24,309 nt of DNA from Ophiothrix spiculata (lineage: Eukaryota; Echinodermata; Ophiuroidea; Amphilepidida; Ophiotrichidae). A program made the translations under genes and the position numbers. This document shows, one piece after another, positions 18,101 to 22,467 of this stretch; positions within the stretch are counted from its first letter, which is position 1, and the number at the start of each line of letters is the position of its first letter. The stretch is taken from assembly GCA_000969725.1 (NCBI GenBank), contig JXSR01S074535.1; one strand, given 5' to 3'. The notes beneath the pieces are model-generated. The model did no database searches and was not told where the DNA came from. It worked only from the letters and a program-made list of their open reading frames with translations.

Positions 18101-21081
18101 CGAATAAACGCCTCTTGAGATACGGCTGAATAAAGTTTTTGTGTGGAAAACTTTCAAGCGGGAGTGTATATTTATTTTACACCTTGTCATAAGAATGTGA
18201 AAAATTCCTCAAAATAAAATCCCACAATTACAAATCTCATTAATATGTAACTTATCAATTTTTCATAATCTCATTATTACCTTGTAATCGGATAGAAAAA
18301 TTGCAGGTTGCCATTTCATATTGAAATTATTTAGAGGTGCATAATCAAGCCTACGATCGCCATCTTGGAAAATTAAGGCTGTGGCCAGGTTGCGCACAAA
18401 GTTGTGGCCTAATTGTGCTCCAGCAGAGTTTAAGCACATATTTTGAAAAAATTTGTATTTCCTTCTGCAATATATTTACCCGCTGTGGTTTAAGTTGGTC
18501 AGTCAGAATTTTAAGTGCGCTTCCTCAACATTGCAGTGCTGGAAAAACTTTGTAATAAGCATAAAAAGCACGTAAATCGATCACAAGTCATGCACAGTGG
18601 GATTGAATTTATCTGTTTTCCTAAAAAATGTTGATTTGCAAGTATGTTTCCCATTGTTACAGACAACAAAGCTACACACACTGTAAAACCAACTTTGCTT
18701 TTCTAAAATGCTAGTGATATAGAAAGTCATGTCTAATTTTGTATGATTTTTTTCAGAATTTACCAAAACCAAAATTGGCATTTAATGCAGTAGGAGGAAA
18801 GAGTGCAATAAATCTAATAAAATGTTTACAGTAAGTAATGAACAGAGGGATAAGCTTAAGGGGGTATTGGTCAACTTCAGTATTATTCCAAAACTTTTTT
18901 CCAGGTAAATTCTACCTGTCAAAATTGTGATCATTATTATGATCAACTCTACCAGTGGTTCTTAGCAGGCTGAGCTACAATGAAATTACCAAGACTACAA
19001 GTATATGTGACCGTCCAACCGAAACCAACAGTAAATGCCACCTCTTGTCATTTTCACTTTTTTAATTATTTGCAAAGACCACGCTGTAAGGATTAAAATG
19101 ACACCTTAATGAGCTTCACACAATTTTCAGAAGTCAAGTTATGGTCCGTTAAAGGTTGTCAGGAATGTTTAACTGAGATAAGCGCGTTCAAAGATCAGTA
19201 AGCCCTATATTTTCTGTTGATTGTCTTAAAAATATGTAGATTTATTTCACATTTCCTATTATTTTCTTGAAACAAAACTTTGCTGGTATTTTGTAGTAAG
19301 CACAAGCATTGTGAATCTTGTCAAAAAATCAATTTCGGCAAATTACGACCTTGACATGTATTTTCACCTGTAGCGCAAAATGAAGTTTCTGGCATTTACG
19401 GATCATACGGGCTAGACAGCCTCATATTATGGTGGAGCCCATCTCCATTTTCCTGAATTGTAGGTTAGATTATGTGTAACTTACCAGGTATGCAGTATAT
19501 GCAGTGACTTGCTGTGGAGAATTTTCACATTGGGCCAATGGCTAAACATGACATCTGAGCCACAGAGCAATTAGAGTAAAAGTTGCATGCCCTAGAAAAC
19601 TATGAGACGTGGCCCAATGGGGACTGGAACCCATTTCTTGCAGCTGTTCCCCACTTGTCCCACACAACAATTCTGGTTTACTTTCCTTGTGTTTTTAAAT
19701 ACCAGTACCCAATTATGTCACCTGATACATGTTGGGAACAATTTGGATAAGGCAAAAAAAAGAAAGAAACGGGTATGTTTCCTGTGGGTGGTCACAAAAT
19801 CTAAATGCGAAATGCGTTTTTTTATTTTTTATTTTTTAAAAGAAGTGCTAAGGCAAATTTGCATGAGAACATCCGCATGGGTGATGAATTTTAGTAAGAA
19901 ACCTGTTGAAATGCAGGAAAACTGCGGTTTTGATTGTTTGTTGAAAAGAAAACACGTCTCTAGTAATCATTTTTTATTCGTCCCTATTCTTTTTTATCAA
20001 ATGTGCTATTTTGATTTTCGTTTTTTTAAAAATCAGAATAAAAAAATTAAGTGCGGTAATATATGATGCCAAAACGAAATGCGCGTGGCCCACAGGAAAC
20101 AAACTTGATTTTTTTTTTCAGCCTAAAGAATCTTGTTTAAGGACCCAACAATGATATAGCACTGGCAGGATTTGAACCCCAACCTTTCTAAGTCCAATAC
20201 TAAATTATGACCAATCTGTTGGCACAGTGCCCTTCTATATGCCATGAAATTGGTTCAATTTGTTTTAAAAAGTGATAATGTTAGTTCAGACACATATGGT
20301 ATGGCAATTATTTGGTTCTGTTTTGAAACACAAGCAGTCTTACCTAAATTGCCCATGATTTTCTAAAATTTTGAAAAAGTCTACAGAATCAATATTTTGT
20401 ATCTATTGAATAGTGCAAGCGCATTTCAAAGTCAGAGGTCAGTATTATTCACTGGAAAAAATTAATTTATTCAACCCTGTTTGACTCAAAGTATCGCATG
20501 TATGCCCCTTCCCCAACTTTTACTCTCCTTTGCTATGATATAGTTTCTTTAAAATATCACTCTTGGTCAATTATATGACATGTTTACTCTTTTATTTTAA
20601 AGTTTTCACCTAAAAAAGAGCTCATTTTCAATTATATCGGATTGAATTTGACCTGATGTAAAACTGAATCAAAGCAACATAGTCATTCAGCTGCCAAATG
20701 GATTTTAGGGTTACCAGAAGCTCTAAATTCAGAGACAGACAATTTTGTCTCTTTTTCCAATATTTTTTTTTTGGAGAAATAAATCACAGTGGTAAGTTTG
20801 TATGGGCATGCTGTTCCTGTAACACTTAAAAAAATGTCCTGTCTGGAAAAAGCGCAATTTCAGAATCGGGATGATGGGCGATCCCTTTTAAGATGTGATT
20901 TTGCTTTGAGTTGTTATTAATTTGATCATTTATTATCACTTATTCAGACCCGGTAGTACAATAGTGACGTATGGTGGGATGTCAAGGCAGCCCTTGATGG
21001 TACCTACAGCATCACTCATCTTCAATGACATCAAAATAGTTGGCTATTGGATGTCTAGATGGCATGAGAACAATTCACAAT
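7417..21081 (+). CDS. MECR: MECR, mitochondrial trans-2-enoyl-CoA/ACP reductase (8 exons, 3' end off the right edge)
   Basis: MECR is an NADPH-dependent medium-chain reductase that performs the last step of mitochondrial fatty acid synthesis (type II), needed for lipoic acid supply. Coding exons are 7417-7565, 10920-11017, 11440-11571, 12549-12692, 16217-16319, 17353-17455, 18757-18830 and 20948-21081. They give 312 codons plus one base, all phases agreeing. Residues 1-35 form a basic, hydroxylated leader that fits a matrix-targeting peptide. The GroES-like domain follows ([14 protein letters not shown] at 38; [12 protein letters not shown] at 71; the family's catalytic Tyr at 85 in [15 protein letters not shown]). 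The Rossmann nucleotide loop is [19 protein letters not shown] near 181, then NAVGGKS and [10 protein letters not shown]. Vertebrate proteins have about 370 residues, so some 60 remain outside. The ATG at 7417 is chosen because the targeting leader follows directly. Confidence 0.95.
7590..7946 (+). repeat. Repeat R, copy 1
   Basis: It starts about 25-35 bp inside MECR intron 1 and matches 11588-11960 in the same orientation. Shared blocks include AAAAATGATGTTTGAAGATA, CAGTGCGATTTTCATAAATT and GGTTCCTTTCATGAATATGG. The family is not recognised. Confidence 0.8.
7947..8868. other. MECR intron 1, middle part
   Basis: No gene. A 13-bp near-perfect inverted pair (8018-8030 GGCGCCATCTTTG and 8387-8399 CAAAGATGGCGTC) may bound a 382-bp MITE, weakly supported. 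TGACGTCA (CRE-like palindrome) occurs near 8248. Confidence 0.4.
8869..9245. mobile_element. MITE with perfect 18-bp terminal inverted repeats
   Basis: TTATGTACAAGACCGTCT at 8869-8886 is the exact reverse complement of 9228-9245. The 377-bp element has no coding capacity. Inside, CATCCTCTRTAGGTCCAATT occurs twice in direct order (near 9129 and 9170). The superfamily is not assigned, since no clear target duplication was seen. Confidence 0.82.
9350..9460 (+). repeat. Direct repeat, copy 1 (pair with 10024-10162)
   Basis: It shares CTAGTCATGCT, GTTTACCACGTTGTAG, CTTACTGCATTTGCAGTA and TTTTTGGTTGAT with 10024-10162, in order and with small gaps. This looks like a local tandem duplication later stretched by the hAT-like insertion between the copies. 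Confidence 0.8.
9627..10003. mobile_element. hAT-like non-autonomous element with 8-bp target duplication
   Basis: The ends are CAAGCATTTAGCCAG and CTGGCTAAAAGCTTG, a 15-bp inverted repeat with one mismatch. They are flanked by TATGTAGG on both sides (9619-9626 and 10004-10011). An exact 8-bp target duplication fits hAT transposition. The 377-bp interior has repeated GACGGCCT/AGGCCGTC words and no ORF. Confidence 0.88.
10024..10162 (+). repeat. Direct repeat, copy 2 (pair with 9350-9460)
   Basis: Second copy of the local duplication described at 9350. It carries small insertions relative to copy 1, such as TAGTAGCTAGC. Confidence 0.8.
10297..10660 (+). mobile_element. 5'-truncated LINE 3' end (CR1/L2-like)
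   Basis: The open frame to 10497 reads [20 protein letters not shown], then [17 protein letters not shown] and a stop. This is the classic C-terminal end of CR1/L2-type LINE proteins. A noncoding tail with an ATT microsatellite (about 10637-10654) follows, as expected for the LINE 3' terminus. The coding part is open but only 66 codons, so the copy is severely 5'-truncated. It lies in MECR intron 1, in the sense orientation. Confidence 0.82.
10681..10790 (+). repeat. Repeat X, uninterrupted copy
   Basis: CTTGACTAAGATAATATTGC through GAATCTGGAAATTAAATG matches the two separated halves at 5014-5048 and 5605-5676. It lies directly after the LINE tail. The family is unknown. Confidence 0.75.
10920..11017 (+). 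CDS. MECR: MECR exon 2
   Basis: It encodes [14 protein letters not shown] through [12 protein letters not shown]. The SPINPxDINxIQ run is diagnostic for MECR. The acceptor is AATATGTAG and the donor CAAG|GTAAGC. Confidence 0.93.
11018..11439. other. MECR intron 2
   Basis: Intron with a G-rich patch near 11180-11210. No gene or bounded repeat seen. Confidence 0.4.
11440..11571 (+). CDS. MECR: MECR exon 3
   Basis: It encodes residues 83-126 plus one base: [17 protein letters not shown] to [13 protein letters not shown]. Tyr85 corresponds to the catalytic tyrosine of the family. The donor is TTAG|GTATGT. A decayed copy of this exon lies at 12064-12318. Confidence 0.94.
11588..11960 (+). repeat. 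Repeat R, copy 2
   Basis: It starts within about 20 bp of the exon 3 donor. It includes a perfect 10-bp hairpin, CTGGCTGTGG ... CCACAGCCAG, near 11598-11625. An open frame of about 100 codons runs through it but is broken in copy 1, so it is probably not coding. Homology may continue to about 12035 (TTTCTCGAGCAAG), which recurs near 9300. Confidence 0.8.
12064..12318 (+). pseudogene. Decayed duplicate of MECR exon 3, split by a MITE
   Basis: After removal of the 122-bp insertion at 12120-12241, this matches exon 3 along its length. AAGCCTGATTT and GGGTTTGAGGGT correspond to AAGCCAGATTT and GGATTTGAAGGT. ATGTTGGCAATCAAGTGAC and TTTTACCTGCCATTAATACA are identical, followed by a donor-like GGTATG. 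A 2-base shortening after GTGAC breaks the frame, and the start has in-frame stops. It lies in intron 3 of the functional gene. Confidence 0.88.
12120..12241. mobile_element. Short hAT-like MITE with 8-bp target duplication, inside the exon 3 relic
   Basis: The ends are CAAGATTAGCGCTAGCC and GGTCTAGCGCTACCCTTG, inverted with few mismatches. ATGGCAAA occurs on both sides (12112-12119 and 12242-12249). The target duplication is exact. Its 122 bp have no coding capacity. Confidence 0.87.
12413..12482 (+). pseudogene. Decayed partial duplicate of MECR exon 4
   Basis: ATACCAACAGATGCTGATACGCCTATT and the following bases align with exon 4 with a 3- to 6-base insertion. The frame reads [17 protein letters not shown] and then diverges (DHTADQ) to a stop. 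The exon's 5' half and its true acceptor are not recognisable. It lies 66 bp upstream of the real exon 4. Confidence 0.85.
12549..12692 (+). CDS. MECR: MECR exon 4
   Basis: It encodes GTWRSELV through [20 protein letters not shown]. The acceptor is ATCATGCAG and the donor AAAG|GTGAGA. GTWR and AATLxVNxCTAYRML are conserved in MECR. A decayed copy of its middle lies at 12413-12482. Confidence 0.94.
12693..12929. other. MECR intron 4, first part
   Basis: Nothing recognised in this AT-rich stretch. Confidence 0.4.
12930..13710. mobile_element. 781-bp terminal-inverted-repeat element with internal TTGGGCCAATG repeats
   Basis: The ends are CCCAGATAGCAAA and TTTGCTATCTGGG; the inverted similarity extends inward for about 40 bp (TTGGGCCAACATTGG). 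TTGGGCCAATG occurs at 12960, 12983, 13079 and 13133, with a related word at 13157 and reversed forms near the right end. A second left terminus (CAGATAGCAAAGTTTAGTT) lies at 13116. No ORF. The superfamily is not assigned because no target duplication is clear. Confidence 0.82.
13725..13824. repeat. 100-bp foldback sequence
   Basis: GTTATTTGGT...GATATGGGAATTAT pairs with ATAATTTCCCATATC...ACCAAATAAC. The arms are interrupted by short mismatched stretches. It lies directly after the 781-bp element and may be a minimal MITE. Confidence 0.7.
13877..14135 (+). mobile_element. 259-bp element with TAACCCTAAC ends and tRNA-like core, copy 1
   Basis: The ends TTAACCCTAAC and GTAAGGGTTA are inverted. 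An inner inverted pair, AAGTCCAAATACGTCA (13937) and TGACGTATTCGGACTT (14087), flanks a core with a perfect B-box (GGTTCAAATCCC, near 14052) and an A-box-like TAGCTGG upstream. The core therefore resembles a pol III promoter of tRNA origin inside a foldback element. Confidence 0.72.
14171..14429 (+). mobile_element. 259-bp element with TAACCCTAAC ends and tRNA-like core, copy 2
   Basis: Nearly identical to copy 1 and in the same orientation, separated from it by 35 bp. The B-box GGTTCAAATCCC is intact. The ends are TAACCCTAAC and GTTAGGGTTA, here a perfect 10-bp inverted pair. Confidence 0.75.
14601..14730 (+). mobile_element. tRNA-derived SINE fragment
   Basis: The B-box GGGTTCGAGCCCC lies at 14609-14621. 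The SINE body motif CCTTGGGCAAGAAACTTTAC is at 14650-14669, and GTAAAGCCGTTGGTCCCCTG near 14699. No A-box is evident, so the 5' end is probably truncated or diverged. Confidence 0.75.
14797..14832. repeat. Perfect 17-bp hairpin with 2-nt loop
   Basis: TTGTAGTTCCCCTGTCT, loop GA, AGACAGGGGAACTACAA. There is no mismatch in the arms. Confidence 0.9.
14833..15101. other. MECR intron 4, unassigned stretch
   Basis: AT-rich intron. I see no gene and no bounded repeat. Confidence 0.4.
15102..15138 (+). repeat. (TAA)n microsatellite
   Basis: About twelve uninterrupted trinucleotide units. Confidence 0.95.
15261..15284. repeat. Small palindrome GCATGTACGC-ATAC-GCGTACATGC
   Basis: Perfect 10-bp arms with a 4-base loop, in a stretch rich in TACGC/GCGTA words (15220-15300). 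Confidence 0.85.
15474..15661. mobile_element. 188-bp foldback element (near-complete palindrome)
   Basis: The left arm starting TAGATTAATAACTGCGTATT and the right arm ending AATACGCAGTTATTAATCTA pair along almost the whole length, including GTGAAATTGTACAA and GTGCTGAAG. A G/C-rich centre (CTCACTCGGCTGCGCCTCG, 15555-15573) also pairs. No ORF and no clear target duplication. Confidence 0.87.
15662..15966 (-). mobile_element. tRNA-derived SINE, minus strand
   Basis: Read on the minus strand it begins with a tRNA-like head: TGGTCTAGCGGAAC as A-box, CTCATAATC with a Met-like CAT anticodon, and GAGTTTGAGCCCC as B-box (15899-15911 on the plus strand). The body motif CCTTGGGCAAGGCATTTAG follows, with the tail AAAGCGCTATATAAATG near 15675. 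About 305 bp, apparently full length; its tail abuts the foldback element. Confidence 0.83.
16217..16319 (+). CDS. MECR: MECR exon 5
   Basis: It encodes [20 protein letters not shown] and then [13 protein letters not shown]: the beta-alpha unit with the nucleotide-binding loop. The acceptor is TTTGCTAG and the donor AATAG|GTTGGT, a slightly weak donor. Confidence 0.93.
16380..16726. mobile_element. 347-bp MITE with long inverted repeats
   Basis: GAGAAGCGGTATTCGCCGCC at the left pairs with GGCGGCCAGCACTGCTTCTC at the right. A second inner block (GCTCATGGAG...TTATTGTAC) also pairs with the right side after a gap of about 50 bp. It lies just after MECR exon 5. No coding capacity. Confidence 0.78.
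16727..17352. other. MECR intron 5, right part
   Basis: No gene. A weak direct repeat of about 40 bp (GCATTTACAAACA...GG..TTT) occurs near 16824 and 16967. Confidence 0.45.
17353..17455 (+). CDS. MECR: MECR exon 6
   Basis: It encodes [18 protein letters not shown] and then [16 protein letters not shown]. The PDI..L...LK.LGA..V.TEEE pattern is MECR-like. The acceptor is TATACTTAG and the donor AAG|GTTAGT. Confidence 0.92.
17456..17820. other. MECR intron 6, left part
   Basis: AT-rich intron. Nothing recognised. Confidence 0.4.
17821..17889 (+). repeat. 70-bp direct repeat, copy 1
   Basis: CAAATCTCATTAATATGTAA through CCTTGTAATTGGATAGAAA recurs at 18231-18298 with only a few changes. The family is unknown. 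Confidence 0.85.
17878..17923. repeat. Perfect 22-bp hairpin with 2-nt loop
   Basis: TTGGATAGAAACATTTCAG plus TTT, loop TC, then the exact reverse complement. The left arm belongs to the direct repeat; the right arm has no counterpart in the other copy. Confidence 0.9.
18231..18298 (+). repeat. 70-bp direct repeat, copy 2
   Basis: Second copy, 410 bp after the first. It continues as CGGATAGAAAAATTGCAGG without the hairpin arm. Confidence 0.85.
18299..18756. other. MECR intron 6, right part
   Basis: No gene. Short open frames on both strands lack any protein signature. Confidence 0.4.
18757..18830 (+). CDS. MECR: MECR exon 7
   Basis: It encodes [20 protein letters not shown] and then IKCL plus two bases. 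It matches the PxPxLAxNxVGGKS block of the family. The acceptor is TTTTTTTCAG and the donor CA|GTAAGT. Confidence 0.93.
18831..19776. other. MECR intron 7, left part
   Basis: No gene or bounded repeat that I can support. Confidence 0.4.
19777..20100. mobile_element. Possible 324-bp MITE with 12-bp terminal inverted repeats
   Basis: GTTTCCTGTGGG (19777-19788) is inverted exactly as CCCACAGGAAAC (20089-20100). CGAAATGCG occurs just inside both ends. The interior is T-rich. No clear target duplication. Confidence 0.6.
20112..20240 (-). mobile_element. tRNA-derived SINE head with cloverleaf-like fold, minus strand
   Basis: On the minus strand, 20231-20158 is a 74-nt tRNA-like unit. It has a 7-bp acceptor stem (GGCACTG with CAGTGCT, one G-T pair), a B-box GGGGTTCAAATCC and an anticodon-like loop CTTAGAA. 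The SINE body motif TCCTTAAACAAGATTCTTTA follows. The weak T stem and short D loop argue against a working tRNA gene. Confidence 0.72.
20241..20947. other. MECR intron 7, right part
   Basis: AT-rich intron with T runs. No gene or bounded repeat seen. Confidence 0.4.
20948..21081 (+). CDS. MECR: MECR exon 8
   Basis: It encodes [20 protein letters not shown] through [20 protein letters not shown] plus one base. VTYGGMxxQP and GxWxSxW are family signatures. The acceptor is TTATTCAG and the donor CACAAT|GTAAGT. The exon end and donor start a tandem repeat (21071-21500). The remaining exons are beyond 24309. Confidence 0.93.
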
Positions 21082-21500
21082 GTAAGTACAAACCCCACAT
21101 CCACAGAGAAATATGGAAACATTTGTGGCCTATTCCAGAATGATGATTAATTAGACTTTTGTCCAAGCCTAAAGTTTGTTAAACCTAGACCTATGTTTTT
21201 GGAATGCTGTGTTGAAATGTTTTATCGAGTACTCGTATCAATTCACAGTGTAATAAGTACAAACCCCTCATCCACAGAGAAATGTGGAAAGATTTGTGGC
21301 CTATTCTGGAATGATGATTAATTAGACCTTTGTCCAAGCTTAAAATTTGTTAAACCTAGACCTATGTTTTTGGAATGCTGTGTTGAAATGTTTTATCGAG
21401 TACACGTATCAATTCACAGTGTTTACCTAAATTTTGTTTACCTAGAGTTATGTTTTTCGAATCCGCTGTTGAAATGTTTTATCAAGTACTTGTAACTGAA
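21071..21500 (+). repeat. Tandem repeat of about 170 bp, 2.5 units, starting in MECR exon 8
   Basis: Units start at CAATTCACA at 21071, 21239 and 21410. The first two units (168 and 171 bp) are almost identical; the third is about 90 bp with an internal deletion and more divergence. Unit 1 contains the last 11 bases of exon 8 and its donor. Confidence 0.88.
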
Positions 21501-21583
21501 CAGAATGTTTGACAACTAGAAAAACAGCTTCCAAACTTAGATTTGATTTTATCAATAGCTGTCAACATAGTGTGACATATTAA

Positions 21584-22083
21584 GGGACTGGCCTAGATTC
21601 TTACCACTAATTTTTACCTGCATATTTTTTTTTACTTGAATCGATAGAACATGTTTATAGTAATATAACCTACAAGTAGTTTTCCATGATTTTGAGGAAT
21701 ATTGGAGGAAATTGCAATTCTTTACCTACTTTAATTTTTTTCGCCGGCGAAAAAAGTGATAAAAATCTTATTTCTACACTTGCGATGGTCAAACAAATTA
21801 TTTTGATGAAATTGTTTCTCTTTTAATATGTTTTAAATTATCTCCAGGAGCTATGTTTGATCTTTTATCTGGTAAATCCATCTGAGGTACAAAAGTTAGG
21901 ATTTAGGAAACACAGGATAACCACACTTCCATCAAAGAATGATATATTGCAAATTAATTCTCTCTCAATTTGAGCCATTTGTGTGTATATTTTTGCACTT
22001 TTTTGGATTTTACTATACTTTTAAGCTTTGTCTGGAGCATTTCCATAAATATTTAATTCTAGGTGGAATCTAGGCTAGTCCCT
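21584..22083. mobile_element. TTAA-flanked MITE, copy 2 (AGGGACTAGCC family, inverse orientation)
   Basis: It begins GGGACTGGCCTAGATTC and ends GAATCTAGGCTAGTCCCT, flanked by TTAA (21580-21583 and 22084-22087). It matches the reverse complement of 3697-4236 along its length. It contains a perfect 20-bp palindrome, TTTTTTCGCCGGCGAAAAAA, at 21736-21755. Confidence 0.85.
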
Positions 22084-22087
22084 TTAA

Positions 22088-22467
22088 TTGTATTTGCCTC
22101 TATACATCTACACAAGGTGCATTGATTGAAAATAATTATACATGGTTAGGAGGTTTTTGTGTTAAATACTTAGAGAATAAAATATAAGATTTATTGTTTT
22201 GACTGTCAAAATGGGCACCCCCTGCGGGGGCACCCATTACTCAAAATAATGTACGCCCATCCATTAAGAGACGATAGATGACAGGCAAAACAATAAATCG
22301 CCATCTTTTATTCTCATTCTTAGTCACAAATTTGAGTCATCTATAAACCAAAAACGATGTAAATTATTGCCAAAAACTATAAACATTATCATTGGAAAAA
22401 CCACCAAAGAACACATCAAAAAAGTCAAAACAAAGGAAAAAAGGCAAATAGCAAAATTATGCCTTAG
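22088..22467. other. Stretch before the LINE coding region, possible LINE 5' leader
   Basis: An imperfect G/C-rich inverted repeat (ATGGGCACCCCC TGC GGGGGCACCCAT, 22211-22237) stands out. A Lys-rich open frame without an early ATG runs to a TGA at 22514-22516. Whether this is LINE leader, a relic of its ORF1 or host intron cannot be told from one copy. Confidence 0.4.

Noticed and set aside
17821-18298. Direct repeats as ends of a virus-like element
   Set aside because: Only 70 bp long, 340 bp apart, no coding or primer-site features between them.
19602-20066. 154-codon open frame on the plus strand
   Set aside because: No recognisable domain, very T-rich and aromatic-rich composition, crosses the left end of a likely MITE (19777) and lies within MECR intron 7. 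Best explained as chance.
20158-20231. Functional tRNA gene
   Set aside because: Weak T stem, abnormal D loop, and it continues into a SINE body, so it is annotated as a SINE head.
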